Assembly (NCBI GenBank): GCA_030682385.1
Contig: JAUXOG010000090.1
Coordinates: 1-56,750, forward strand
DNA: 56,750 bases
Direction: 5' to 3'
From: Bacteroidota bacterium
GTDB taxonomy: Bacteria > Bacteroidota > Ignavibacteria > UBA10030 > BY39
A program made the translations under genes and the position numbers. Every line of letters begins with the position of its first letter. Positions within the stretch are counted from its first letter, which is position 1. Of the stretch, positions 8,590 through 18,196 are shown piece by piece. Below the pieces are notes generated by a model that was not told the DNA's origin, made no database searches, and was given only the letters and a program-made list of their open reading frames with translations.

Positions 8590-9080
8590 TGAGCAGATAT
8601 ATTAAATTTATTTTCATCTCAATCATTTTTATTGTTCTTCAAACTACGGTTGCTAATATAATTTCAATCAGAGGAATCTCTCCCGACTTCTTACTTATTT
8701 GGATTGTGCTAATTGCTATCCGATACGGGCAGATTGAAAGCACTCTGTTCGGATTTGCAATCGGGCTTCTTTACGATTTAGCAACCGGTGGTGTTATCGG
8801 TCTTTCCTCACTCAGTAAATCAGTAAGCGGATTTATGGCGGGTTATTTCTTTAATGAGAATAAAACAGAAATTACACTTAGCACTTATCGTTTCTTGTTG
8901 ATTGTTTTACTTACTTCATTGATACATAATTTATTTTATTATCTGATATATCTTCAAGGAAGCGAAATAAATACCTTCAGGTCGATTGTTATGATTGGTG
9001 GAATTACAGCTCTTTACACGACAACTATTAGTTTGCTGCCAGTGTTTATATTTATGAGAAAATATTCGTTTATAAGATGA
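8589..9080 (+). CDS. mreD: Rod shape-determining protein MreD
   Basis: 163 aa, polytopic, with about five hydrophobic segments and the family phrase GISPDFLLIWIVLIAI near residues 29-44. It is a small integral membrane member of the elongasome. Both ends overlap their neighbours: TAATG with mreC, and ATGA with the PBP2 gene (9077). Assignment rests on membrane topology, motif and operon position. Confidence 0.95.
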   Translation: MSRYIKFIFISIIFIVLQTTVANIISIRGISPDFLLIWIVLIAIRYGQIESTLFGFAIGLLYDLATGGVIGLSSLSKSVSGFMAGYFFNENKTEITLSTYRFLLIVLLTSLIHNLFYYLIYLQGSEINTFRSIVMIGGITALYTTTISLLPVFIFMRKYSFIR

Positions 9081-10900
9081 CTGATAATTTTACATATCAT
9101 TCACGGAAAAATGTATTTTATGTAATACTTGGAATTGTATTTATTGTTTTTTTTGTACGACTAATTCAGTTGCAATTTTTATATAGCGAAAAATACGGTA
9201 AAATGTCGGCTGAAAACGCTATCCGCAATGTGGCTGTCGCTCCTTTAAGAGGTTATATGTACGACAGAAATGGAATTTTGGTAGTAGATAACCGTCCTGC
9301 TTATAATGTTACCGTTACACCGGTCGAATTTGAGAATAAGAATCTCGAACTTCTAACTGAAATATTAAAAATGGAAAAGGAAGAAGTTCTTGAACGGATA
9401 GAAAAGGGAAAAAAATATAATCGATTTTCCCCCGTAAAAATTAAACGCGATGTTGATTTCCAAACTCTTTCGTTCGTCGAGGAATATAGCGGACAGCTCA
9501 AAGGTATCGAATACCAATTCGAACCAAAACGGTATTATCCTACAAAAGCTCACGGTTCGCATTTGGTCGGATATATAAAAGAAATAACAGAATCTCAATT
9601 ACAAAAATTAGGAGATTTCTATCGGCAGGGGGATATAATTGGCGCATCGGGACTTGAAGCCGGTTACGAAAAATATTTACGCGGTAAAAAAGGATTTGAA
9701 TTAATTACTGTCGATGCTGAAGGTAAAATTATTGGCAACTTTAACGATGGTAAAAGTGATATCCAACCCGTTGAAGGAGATGATCTTGAATTAACCCTCG
9801 ATATAAAAGTTCAGGCATTAGCCGAATCGCTGCTCTCAGATAAGAGAGGTGCGGTTGTTGCAATCGATCCAACCGACGGTGGAATTATTGCATTAGTCAG
9901 CAAGCCGGATTTTAACCCCGAATTGCTTAGCGGTGTAACGCCGTTTAGCGTGTGGCAGCAGTTGAATACAGACCCAGCCAAACCACTTTTCAACAGAGCT
10001 ACTTTGACCAAATATCCGCCCGGTTCAACTTTTAAAATGTTATTAGCGTTAGCAGCCCTGCAAGAAGGGATCATCGACGAAAACTGGAGAGTAAACTGCC
10101 GCGGTAGTTTTACTTTTGGTAATAAAGTTTTTAAGGATATGCACGTTCACGGGTCAACCAATGTTGTCGAAGCAATTCAACGTTCGTGCAATGTATTCTT
10201 TTACCAACTGATGTTAAAAACGGGATTGCCAACCTGGACGAAATATGGAAAACAATTTGGTTTTGGTGCGCCAACAGGGATTGATATACTCGAGGAAAAT
10301 TCCGGACTTCTTCCATCCGAAGAATATTACAACCGACGTTACGGCAAGGGTAGGTGGACACAAGGATATTTGGTTAGTTTAGGAATTGGACAAGGTGAAC
10401 TTGGCGTGTCGCCGCTTCAATTAGCGGCTTATGCAATGGCACTTGCAAACGAAGGTAAATATTATAAGCCGCACGTAGTCGATAAAATTAAAGAAAAAGA
10501 AAGTAAAAAAATTATTAAAGTTGAACCCGTAATGCGGCAAATAAATTTAAAAAATGAAGTCTGGAATGCAGTTCGTGAGGGATTATACCGTGCTGTGAAT
10601 GTCGCTGGGGGAACCGGAGCTGCAGCCCGTGTTCCCGGGATAAATGTAGCCGGAAAAACCGGAACTGCTCAAAACCCACACGGCAAAGACCACGCATGGT
10701 TTATCGGCTTTGCACCATACGAGAATCCGAAAATCGCTATTTGCGTTTTAGTCGAAAATGTCGGATATGGCGGCGTATTCGCTGCACCAATCGCCGGACT
10801 TTGTATCGAGCAGTTTTTATACGGCGAAATTATACGAAATAAACTGAATCAACCTAAAATTATTTTAACCAAAACTGAAGCGGAACAAATTCGCGACTGA
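9077..10900 (+). CDS. mrdA: Penicillin-binding protein 2 (elongasome transpeptidase)
   Basis: 607 aa class B PBP. One N-terminal transmembrane helix (about residues 14-32) is followed by the dimerisation/pedestal domain (RNVAVAPLRGYMYDRNGILVVDN) and the transpeptidase domain. Catalytic motifs: SxxK as STFK (Ser317, Lys320), SxN as SCN in IQRSCNVFFYQ, and KTGT in VAGKTGTAQNPHG. It cross-links lateral-wall peptidoglycan with RodA, whose gene starts 3 bp downstream. The ATGA overlap with mreD indicates coupling. Confidence 0.97.
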   Translation: MTDNFTYHSRKNVFYVILGIVFIVFFVRLIQLQFLYSEKYGKMSAENAIRNVAVAPLRGYMYDRNGILVVDNRPAYNVTVTPVEFENKNLELLTEILKMEKEEVLERIEKGKKYNRFSPVKIKRDVDFQTLSFVEEYSGQLKGIEYQFEPKRYYPTKAHGSHLVGYIKEITESQLQKLGDFYRQGDIIGASGLEAGYEKYLRGKKGFELITVDAEGKIIGNFNDGKSDIQPVEGDDLELTLDIKVQALAESLLSDKRGAVVAIDPTDGGIIALVSKPDFNPELLSGVTPFSVWQQLNTDPAKPLFNRATLTKYPPGSTFKMLLALAALQEGIIDENWRVNCRGSFTFGNKVFKDMHVHGSTNVVEAIQRSCNVFFYQLMLKTGLPTWTKYGKQFGFGAPTGIDILEENSGLLPSEEYYNRRYGKGRWTQGYLVSLGIGQGELGVSPLQLAAYAMALANEGKYYKPHVVDKIKEKESKKIIKVEPVMRQINLKNEVWNAVREGLYRAVNVAGGTGAAARVPGINVAGKTGTAQNPHGKDHAWFIGFAPYENPKIAICVLVENVGYGGVFAAPIAGLCIEQFLYGEIIRNKLNQPKIILTKTEAEQIRD

Positions 10901-10902
10901 TT

Positions 10903-12120
10903 ATGCAAAACTGGTTTTCTGAAAATATTAATCTTGGAATTCTGATTTCTACTCTGCTATTAGTTCTCATCGGACTTGGTTCAATCTATTCAGCAACTTA
11001 TGATGCAGGTGCCTCCGATTTTTTTAACAGACAGCTAATCTGGGCGGGTATTGGCTTGGTTGCTATGCTGATTGTTATGTTCATTCCTTTCCGTACACTG
11101 CAATTGATCTCATATCCGTTGTATATATTTTCGATTCTATTGTTAATCGGTGTACTGATTTTTGGAAAAACTGTTGCGGGTTCTAAAAGCTGGTTTGGAT
11201 TCGGGTCATTCGGACTCCAACCTTCCGAGTTTGTAAAAGTAACTTGTGTGCTGGCGCTTGCTACTTATCTTTCGGATAAAAAAATAAATTTATCCCGATT
11301 TAAAAACCTATTAGTCGCCGTTTCAATAGTTTTAATACCTATTGCACTTATCATACGTCAACCGGATGTGGGCACTGCTATTATTTATGTTTTAATGCTT
11401 ATTCCGGTTTTGTATTGGGCGGGTGCATCGTTGACTTTAATGCTCATAATAATTTCACCCGCAGCAGCGGCAGTTGCTGCGTTGTTTGGAATAACTCCTT
11501 TCTTGATCGTTCTTGGAACGCTTCTAATTACTTTCTTTGTGTTGAAAGAAAATAAATTAATTTCTGCTATTATATTTTCGATAACTGTGTTAGTTGGTGT
11601 TTCGGTGCAATTTATATATGGCAAGTTAGCTCCTTACCAGCAAAAGCGAATCGATACGTTTTTAAATCCCGAAGCCGATCCATTAGGATCAGGTTACAAC
11701 GTGATTCAGTCGAAAGTGGCTATAGGTTCGGGGGGTGTTTTTGGGAAAGGATTTTTGGAAGGGAGTCAAACGCAGTTGAATTTTATACCGGCTCAATGGA
11801 CTGATTTCATATACTGCGTTCCGGCAGAGGAGTTTGGTTTTGTAGGTTCAATTTTAATTTTAATTCTCTTTGCTTATATTCTCTTCAGAAGCATTAACGT
11901 TGCTTCGACAGCTAAGAGCAGATTTGCAAGCTTGGTTACAATGGGTGTCGTGTCAATTTTTTCGGCTCATATTTTAATTAACATTGGAATGGTAATGGGA
12001 ATAATGCCGGTTATCGGAGTTCCGCTTCCTCTTTTGAGTTACGGCGGCTCGTTTCTCCTTTCTTCAATGTTGATGGTTGGCTTACTCCTTAATATGTATA
12101 TAAATAGGAAAGAATACTAA
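10903..12120 (+). CDS. rodA: Rod shape-determining protein RodA (SEDS glycosyltransferase)
   Basis: 405 aa with about ten hydrophobic helices. SEDS family signatures are present: FGLQPSEFVKV, IIRQPDVGTAIIYV, and the C-terminal GVPLPLLSYGGSFLLSSM. RodA polymerises peptidoglycan glycan strands as the partner of PBP2. It is the last gene of the mre operon. No clear intrinsic terminator follows; the next 190 bp are AT-rich and contain the promoter-like element at 12197-12238. Confidence 0.97.
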   Translation: MQNWFSENINLGILISTLLLVLIGLGSIYSATYDAGASDFFNRQLIWAGIGLVAMLIVMFIPFRTLQLISYPLYIFSILLLIGVLIFGKTVAGSKSWFGFGSFGLQPSEFVKVTCVLALATYLSDKKINLSRFKNLLVAVSIVLIPIALIIRQPDVGTAIIYVLMLIPVLYWAGASLTLMLIIISPAAAAVAALFGITPFLIVLGTLLITFFVLKENKLISAIIFSITVLVGVSVQFIYGKLAPYQQKRIDTFLNPEADPLGSGYNVIQSKVAIGSGGVFGKGFLEGSQTQLNFIPAQWTDFIYCVPAEEFGFVGSILILILFAYILFRSINVASTAKSRFASLVTMGVVSIFSAHILINIGMVMGIMPVIGVPLPLLSYGGSFLLSSMLMVGLLLNMYINRKEY

Positions 12121-12196
12121 AAATAATTGATTGAGATTTATGAATTGTAGGAAGATTGAAGTATGGCTCAGTGGTAAATATTTCGTATTATAATTC

Positions 12197-12238
12197 ATTT
12201 TTATGGGATTTGCATTTAATTTTAAATAATAATATAAT
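12197..12238 (+). promoter_or_regulatory. Candidate promoter for a short T9SS protein gene
   Basis: Exact second copy of the 16-mer ATTTTTATGGGATTTG (12197-12212), with TATAAT at 12233-12238. Read as a sigma-70 type promoter it is TTGCAT-N17-TATAAT. It lies about 70 bp before the ATG at 12309. Nothing else is seen in 12121-12308. Confidence 0.5.
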
Positions 12239-12308
12239 ACAATCAGTTATAGATTATTTTGAATGTTTGTTTTAAAAAACATATATAAAAACAAAATATG
12301 GAAGAAGT

Positions 12309-12368
12309 ATGATAAACAAAATTTTTATAGTGATCATTATATTTATTTTTTTAAATCCAACAAATTAA
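12309..12368 (+). pseudogene. Detached signal-peptide fragment of the following gene
   Basis: ATG at 12309 (after GGAAGAAGT) opens a 19-codon frame that is a typical signal-peptide start (MINKIFIVIIIFIFL) and then stops. Reading on in the +1 frame from about 12354 gives IQQINKQNFSLLATVGKDTT, which runs without a stop into the frame of the next gene. One extra A in the AAA after the T7 run (12346-12352) would explain it. It may be a real frameshift or an assembly error in a homopolymer. Confidence 0.5.
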
Positions 12369-12441
12369 TAAACAAAATTTTTCTTTATTAGCTACAGTAG
12401 GAAAAGACACAACTTTTTATGTCGATCAAGAAGTAATTATA

Positions 12442-12879
12442 ATGTCCTCATACCAAGGACCGGCCGGCACTGATACAGCTAAATATTATATAACTGCTGA
12501 TTATGGTATCGAAACATTTCCGTCAAACACTGTAAATGTTCAATATCATGGATTGTACGAAAGAGAGGGTGAGTTAAAAATTGTAGTAAACGATTCAACT
12601 AAACCAAAATATTTTTCTCTCGGGACTAACTACCCTAATCCCTTTAATCCATCCACTATAATTAAGTACAATATTCCAGAAGTCTGCTATGTTACTTTAA
12701 AAGTTTATAATACTTTAGGTAAGGAAATAGCAACATTAGTCAATGAAATTCAGGATGCTGGCTATAAAGAAATAAACTTTGGTGCATCTGCCAATGGTGG
12801 ATTACCGAGCGGTGTTTATTTTTATCGTTTATATGCTGGCAATTTTGTGTCCATAAATAAGATGCTTTTATTAAGATGA
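12442..12879 (+). CDS. Short T9SS type A sorting-domain protein (5' end probably frameshifted)
   Basis: 145 aa from the first in-frame ATG; the real protein probably starts at 12309 in another frame. The C-terminal 90 residues are a type IX secretion sorting domain: LGTNYPNPFNPSTIIKYNIP, LKVYNTLGKEIATLVNEI, GLPSGVYFYRLYAG and the terminal KMLLLR. The N-terminal part (MSSYQGPAGTDTAKYYITAD) is short and unrecognised. As read, it has no signal peptide and could not be exported, which supports a frameshift near 12350. It is immediately followed by another exported-protein gene. Confidence 0.75.
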   Translation: MSSYQGPAGTDTAKYYITADYGIETFPSNTVNVQYHGLYEREGELKIVVNDSTKPKYFSLGTNYPNPFNPSTIIKYNIPEVCYVTLKVYNTLGKEIATLVNEIQDAGYKEINFGASANGGLPSGVYFYRLYAGNFVSINKMLLLR

Positions 12880-12893
12880 ATAGGAGGTGTAAA

Positions 12894-14717
12894 ATGTTTA
12901 AACATAAAATTTTCGTAATAATAATTTTATCACTCTTTCACTTTTTATCAAATGTATCATTTTCTGGTATTAAAATAATTGTAAAACCTGGTTGGAATTT
13001 AATCTCAATCCCTTATGATTCATCATACAAGGTAGCAGAAAATTTTCCTACAGCCATTTCGAAAGCCTATAATTATGATAACCGATATATGATATGTGAT
13101 ACGATAGTTGGTGGTTTAGGATATTGGTTAAAATTTCCGGCGGTTGATTCAATATCTATAGACGGAGGTGGAAATATTTATGATACCGTTAAGGTGAATG
13201 CAGGATGGAATATGATTGGTTCTGTACATAAAATAATTCCCAAACATTTAATCACGACACATCCTGAAGGAATTATTTTATCGCATTATTATAAATACAA
13301 CCCATCTGTAGGTTATGAAATTGCCGATACCGTTAAACCTGGTGAAGGATACTGGGTTAAGTGCAGTTCGCCGGGGACAATAATATTTACTCTGCGTCCA
13401 AAGTTAATTTCGCCTACAAACAATTCAAGTAATCAACCCAGGGCAATAAGTTTTAAATGGCAAAGTTTGATATATGCTAATTTTTATCATATCCAGGTTG
13501 CTGCAGATTCAATGTTTAACTATTTAATTCTTGAAGATTCTGTATTATCAGATACCTATAGAAGTTTGTGTAACCTTGAATATGCAAGTAATTACTATTG
13601 GCGAGTAAGAGGGTATTCCGACAATGTCTGGGGCAAATGGTCGGATCTATGGAAATTTCATACATGTATACAACCCGAACCGCTCTCTAACGACTTGTCG
13701 CTTTTTACTTTTACATCCCAGCCAGCTGGTCTAAAGCTGATAAATCCTAACACATTCGAGGCTGTCGACAGCATCTCTATTCCTAATTATCTATCGATGA
13801 TGGTTCTTCCGATTACACCAATTGAGTTTTCACCGGGGGACTCAATATGGTACACAATTTTAGGTTTTGGGAATCCTGATTATGATAGTTTGTATGCTGT
13901 AGATGCTTTCTCTAATCAAATTTTAAAGAGTAGAGAAAGACCTGCTGGCTATCATTTCGTAATGGATAAGGATAAACAATACATAATTCATACAAAAACA
14001 TCAGGCGGAATTGATTTTGTTGATAGACAAACTTTTTCATTGATTCATACTGACACAATTAAAATGCAGAAGCTAAGAGCATCCCCGACCGTAAATAAAT
14101 TATACGGTTTTTCAAGTTATGAGCCTTTTACAGATATAATTGTTTACAATATCGATTCCTTTAAAGTTGAAAAAATAATTACAATTGATACTTCATGGTA
14201 TAGCCTTTACCGCATGAGGGATTTAAATATTTCACCGGATGGTAGGTATATCTTTATTAGTGTATGGACAAGTGGCCGCCCTTGCTGCTATCAAGGGACG
14301 TTCTATACCTATGATTTAGAAAACGACTCATTAGTTGCCAAATATCCATGTGGACGCAATGCACAAATTGAGGTCAGTCCTGACGGTAGATTTGCTTATA
14401 TAAGTGACCCATGGCCTTATACTGATGATTATTGGGGGATAAGAGAAATACTGAGGTATAATGTTTCTTCGCGTGAGATGGAAACATTTATAAAATGGGG
14501 GAGAGATTTTCCCGGAGTTACAAAAGTTATTGACACTAAACAAATAATTATATCACCAGATAGTAGATTTATTTTTATTCACGCGAGAAGAGGTGGTGAG
14601 TTATGTAATGGACGTCAGGTTAACTTAATTAAAATCGATGTCGAGTCGAAAGATATTGTATCAGCAACTTACTTATATGAAATATTAGGAATGAAGTTTG
14701 GAAAATACATGAAATAA
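12894..14717 (+). CDS. Exported protein with FN3-like module and propeller-like repeats
   Basis: About 607 aa. The start is set at 12894, where AGGAGGTG lies six bases before ATG; an in-frame ATG at 12876 overlaps the previous stop and has no ribosome binding site. Signal peptide is about residues 1-24. Next come two short PGWNLISIPYD/AGWNMIGSVHK modules, each with a GYW phrase (GLGYWLKFPA, GEGYWVKCS), as in many T9SS cargo proteins. A fibronectin-III-like domain follows at about 175-265 (YYWRVRGYSDNVWGKWSDLW). The rest resembles a beta-propeller with repeated phrases (NISPDGRYIFISV, EVSPDGRFAYISD, IISPDSRFIFIHA). There is no recognisable sorting domain at the C-terminus (ends GMKFGKYMK), so it may be periplasmic or truncated. 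Substrate unknown. Confidence 0.75.
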   Translation: MFKHKIFVIIILSLFHFLSNVSFSGIKIIVKPGWNLISIPYDSSYKVAENFPTAISKAYNYDNRYMICDTIVGGLGYWLKFPAVDSISIDGGGNIYDTVKVNAGWNMIGSVHKIIPKHLITTHPEGIILSHYYKYNPSVGYEIADTVKPGEGYWVKCSSPGTIIFTLRPKLISPTNNSSNQPRAISFKWQSLIYANFYHIQVAADSMFNYLILEDSVLSDTYRSLCNLEYASNYYWRVRGYSDNVWGKWSDLWKFHTCIQPEPLSNDLSLFTFTSQPAGLKLINPNTFEAVDSISIPNYLSMMVLPITPIEFSPGDSIWYTILGFGNPDYDSLYAVDAFSNQILKSRERPAGYHFVMDKDKQYIIHTKTSGGIDFVDRQTFSLIHTDTIKMQKLRASPTVNKLYGFSSYEPFTDIIVYNIDSFKVEKIITIDTSWYSLYRMRDLNISPDGRYIFISVWTSGRPCCYQGTFYTYDLENDSLVAKYPCGRNAQIEVSPDGRFAYISDPWPYTDDYWGIREILRYNVSSREMETFIKWGRDFPGVTKVIDTKQIIISPDSRFIFIHARRGGELCNGRQVNLIKIDVESKDIVSATYLYEILGMKFGKYMK

Positions 14718-14775
14718 ATTAAATTGTTTGGAGAGGAAAGAGATGTATTAATTCTACATGCATTAGTATTCTATT

Positions 14776-17214
14776 ATGAAAAATATTCAAAAGAAAATCG
14801 AAGTCCCGGTCAGTAAATTACGCTGGCGGTTTGATCCAAGTAAATTAAAAATCAAATCATTCGATGATATAAAACCATCGAAGGAAATTATCGGACAAGA
14901 ACGTGCGTTGAGGGCGCTGCGTTTAGGGCTGGAGATGAAGCATTTCGGTTATAACGTTTTTGTTGCCGGATTCTCAGGGACAGGGAGAACCACCACAATC
15001 AAACGACTTTTAAAAGAATTTGAAGATAAGAAAACAGATCTTTCCGATTTCTGTTACGTTCATAATTTCGATAATCCTGACCAACCGATTCTGGTACAGA
15101 TAAAAGCCGGCGAAGGGAGTGCTTTTAAAAAAGAGATGACTGATTTTCTCGATGACTTGTTAAGAGATATACCCGCGGTGTTCGAGAGCAAACGTTTTCA
15201 GGAGGAACGGAAGAGAATTTTAGAACACTTTCAGAGCCGGCAACGGACTGTCCTGAAAGAATTCGAAAAAAAAGTTAGGGCAAAAGGATTCGAAGTTGTT
15301 CAGGTTCAGGTTGGGACTACTGTGAGACCCGATGTTGTACCTGTTATCAACGATGCACCGGTCAATTTCGAACAAATTGATACGATGATACAGCAAGGCG
15401 AAATTACACGTGAACGTGTAGAGGAACTATATCAGGGACGCCGTAATCTTGAATCGCAAATGGAAATTATCATGCGCGAAATGCGGAACATCGAACGCAA
15501 ACTTAACGAATCGATAGATGATTTAGGCGTCAAATCGGTTTTACCGATTGTTCGGGAACACGTCGATCTGATTTGTAAAAAATTTTCCTGCGAAAAATTA
15601 TTCGGTTTTATGGAAAATCTTGAAGAGAATATACTATCGAATTTAAATCGTTTCAATCCGCGTCCTCCATCTCAGCCGGTTATGCCGGGTGAACAATCGC
15701 CATCTGAAGAAGACGAGTTCATCGAATTCAAAGTAAATGTGTTTGTTGATAATTCTAAGACTGAAGGAGCACCGATAATAATAGAAACAAATCCTCGGTA
15801 TAAAAATATATTCGGAACAATCGAGCGTGAAGTGGATAAAAACGGTGTGTGGCGTTCAAATTTTACGATGATTAAAGCTGGTTCGTTATTAAAAGCAAAC
15901 GGAGGTTACTTAATTTTAAACGCTCTCGATACTCTAATCGAACCTGGTGTTTGGCAAACTCTGAAACGGACGCTGCGTAATCAGCATTTGGAAATCCAAT
16001 CTGTTGAAACCGGTGTGTTCGGCGCTTCATCTGCATTAAAGCCGCAGCCAATCAAATTAGATGTTAAGGTAGTGATGATAGGCGATGCCTACATTTATAG
16101 CATATTGTATGATGCAGATGATGATTTCAAGAAAGTATTTAAAGTTCGTGCCGATTTTGATGTCGTGATGGAAAAGAACAATTCTTCCATCAACAATTAT
16201 TTGAATTTCATTAAGATGATTAGCGATGAAGAAAAACTCAAATCGTTCGATAAATCTGCGATTTGCGAAGTAATCGAATATGGTGTGAGGTTAGCAGGGA
16301 GACAGAAGAAACTTTCCACCAGATTTAATTTAGTTGCCAATGTCTTGCGTGAATCGAATTACTGGGCGATGAAAGATAAAGCTGTAATGATTACAGTCAA
16401 ACACGTTCGCAAAGCATTAGACGAAAAAGCTTTCCGTTTAAAAATGATCGAGGAAAAAATTCAGGAAATGATCCTCGACGGAACTATTTTAATTGACAGC
16501 AAAGGTTCAGTTGTCGGACAAGTAAACGGATTATCGGTTTATGATTTTGGAGAATACTCTTTTGGAAAACCATCGCGCATAACTGTTACTACTGCAATGG
16601 GTAAGGCAGGCGTAATCAACATCGAGAGAGAAGCCGAACTGAGCGGACCTACGCACAACAAAGGCGTGTATATTTTGAGTGGTTACTTACGCAGTAATTA
16701 TGCTCAAAACAAACCACTTGTAATGAGTGCAAGCGTAGCTTTCGAGCAATCGTACGGCGGCGTGGATGGCGATAGTGCTTCATCGGCTGAAATTTATGCA
16801 ATTCTTTCGAGTTTAGCCGGAATCCCGTTACGACAAGACATCGCTGTAACCGGTTCTGTAAATCAACGCGGCGAAATCCAACCGATAGGCGGGATTAATG
16901 AAAAAATCGAAGGCTTCTTCGACATTTGCAAAGCTCGCGGGCTGTCTGGTAAGCAAGGTGTGTTAATACCTTTTCAAAATATTGCCGACCTGATGCTGAT
17001 GCACGATGTGATTGATGAAATTAAGAAGGGAAAGTTCCACGTTTATGCTATCAAAACAATTGATGAAGGAATTGAATTATTAACAGGGATTCCGGGGGGT
17101 AAAAAATTAAAAAGCGGAGAATATCCGAAAGGAACAATTCATCATTTAGTAGATGAACGGCTTACTGAGTTTGCAAAACGTTGGAAGGAAATCGAAACAG
17201 ACGAGAAGGAGTAA
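14776..17214 (+). CDS. Lon-family ATP-dependent protease (AAA_32 plus S16 domains)
   Basis: 812 aa. An N-terminal AAA module has GQERALRALRLGLEM and a variant P-loop, AGFSGTGRTTTIKRL, with Arg in place of the usual Walker A Lys, as is common in this subfamily. A charged coiled-coil insertion (about 120-300) precedes the rest of the ATPase. The C-terminal S16 protease domain has the dyad Ser667 (GGVDGDSASSAE) and Lys710 (IGGINEKIEGF). There is no substrate-binding N-domain of classical Lon, so this is the LonB-like soluble subgroup rather than LonA. The downstream HDAC-like gene starts 5 bp after the stop, so the two are probably co-transcribed. Confidence 0.93.
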   Translation: MKNIQKKIEVPVSKLRWRFDPSKLKIKSFDDIKPSKEIIGQERALRALRLGLEMKHFGYNVFVAGFSGTGRTTTIKRLLKEFEDKKTDLSDFCYVHNFDNPDQPILVQIKAGEGSAFKKEMTDFLDDLLRDIPAVFESKRFQEERKRILEHFQSRQRTVLKEFEKKVRAKGFEVVQVQVGTTVRPDVVPVINDAPVNFEQIDTMIQQGEITRERVEELYQGRRNLESQMEIIMREMRNIERKLNESIDDLGVKSVLPIVREHVDLICKKFSCEKLFGFMENLEENILSNLNRFNPRPPSQPVMPGEQSPSEEDEFIEFKVNVFVDNSKTEGAPIIIETNPRYKNIFGTIEREVDKNGVWRSNFTMIKAGSLLKANGGYLILNALDTLIEPGVWQTLKRTLRNQHLEIQSVETGVFGASSALKPQPIKLDVKVVMIGDAYIYSILYDADDDFKKVFKVRADFDVVMEKNNSSINNYLNFIKMISDEEKLKSFDKSAICEVIEYGVRLAGRQKKLSTRFNLVANVLRESNYWAMKDKAVMITVKHVRKALDEKAFRLKMIEEKIQEMILDGTILIDSKGSVVGQVNGLSVYDFGEYSFGKPSRITVTTAMGKAGVINIEREAELSGPTHNKGVYILSGYLRSNYAQNKPLVMSASVAFEQSYGGVDGDSASSAEIYAILSSLAGIPLRQDIAVTGSVNQRGEIQPIGGINEKIEGFFDICKARGLSGKQGVLIPFQNIADLMLMHDVIDEIKKGKFHVYAIKTIDEGIELLTGIPGGKKLKSGEYPKGTIHHLVDERLTEFAKRWKEIETDEKE

Positions 17215-17219
17215 CCAGT

Positions 17220-18185
17220 TTGCCAACGAAGTCGAAAACCGGTTTTGTTTATCACGATCAATTTTTACTACACCACACAGGTATCGGTCACCCTGAAAAA
17301 CCTGAAAGATTAAAAGCGATTGTATCGCATTTACAAACCACCGGCTTGTGGAATAATCTTCAACATCTCTTCATCGATTCTGCACCTACAGAAACAATTC
17401 GGCTTGTGCATTCTTCTCAGCATATAAAATTCGTAAAAGACAGGTGTGATCAAATAGGTGAGTCGGGTACTGGATTTCTTGATCAGGGAGATACGACTGT
17501 TTCCTCAAACTCGTACGACGTTGCTCTTCTTGCCGCCGGCGGAGTTATCGCAGCAGTCGATGCTGTGTGCAGCGGTGTTTTAACAAATGCTTTTTGCGCC
17601 ATCCGACCGCCGGGTCACCATGCCGAAACAAATACTCCGATGGGGTTTTGCCTCTTTAACAACGTTGCAATTGCAGCACGCTATGCTCAGAATAAATTTA
17701 ACGTTCGAAATGTTGCAATAATCGATTGGGATGTTCATCACGGAAACGGCACGCAGGAAATATTTTACAACGACCCCTCTGTTTTTTATATCAGTACACA
17801 TCAATATCCTTTTTATCCCGGAACAGGTGCGAGATCCGAAAGAGGTAGCGGCAAAGGCGAAGGTTTTACTCTTAACTGTCCGATGAAAGCCGGAAGCAGC
17901 GAAGCCGATTACTTGCAAACATTCAAAAACGAAATCGTTCCTGTACTGAATACCTACCGGCCCGAACTGATTCTGATATCGGCAGGATTTGATGCTCATC
18001 TGGATGATCCTCTCGCAAATATCAATCTGACGGAAAATTCATTCGGCATATTTACTGAAATTTTATCGGAAGCTGCTGCGAAATATTCCGACAAAAAAAT
18101 AGTTTCCATTTTAGAGGGAGGATACAATTTAAACGCATTGAGTAAAAGTGTTCAAAAACATCTTGAAATTTTAATGAAACCTTGA
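17220..18185 (+). CDS. Histone deacetylase-superfamily deacetylase (AcuC/class II-like)
   Basis: About 322 aa. A TTG start at 17220 is chosen because AAGGAG lies eight bases upstream; an ATG at 17181 lies inside the Lon gene. It is a zinc amidohydrolase of the arginase/deacetylase fold. Visible motifs: RPPGHHAETNTPMGFCLFNN (tandem catalytic His), IDWDVHHGNGTQ (metal Asp and His), AGFDAHLDDP (metal Asp) and LEGGYNL (catalytic Tyr). Substrates in bacteria include acetylated lysines and acetylated polyamines; which applies here cannot be told. It lies between a Lon-type protease and a cyclase-like membrane protein with minimal spacing. Confidence 0.92.
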   Translation: MPTKSKTGFVYHDQFLLHHTGIGHPEKPERLKAIVSHLQTTGLWNNLQHLFIDSAPTETIRLVHSSQHIKFVKDRCDQIGESGTGFLDQGDTTVSSNSYDVALLAAGGVIAAVDAVCSGVLTNAFCAIRPPGHHAETNTPMGFCLFNNVAIAARYAQNKFNVRNVAIIDWDVHHGNGTQEIFYNDPSVFYISTHQYPFYPGTGARSERGSGKGEGFTLNCPMKAGSSEADYLQTFKNEIVPVLNTYRPELILISAGFDAHLDDPLANINLTENSFGIFTEILSEAAAKYSDKKIVSILEGGYNLNALSKSVQKHLEILMKP

Positions 18186-18196
18186 AAGGCAGCAAA

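Noticed and set aside
12155-12195. tRNA-like string (TGGCTCAGTGGTAAA)
   Set aside because: It resembles a D-arm phrase only; no acceptor, anticodon or T-arm pairing follows.
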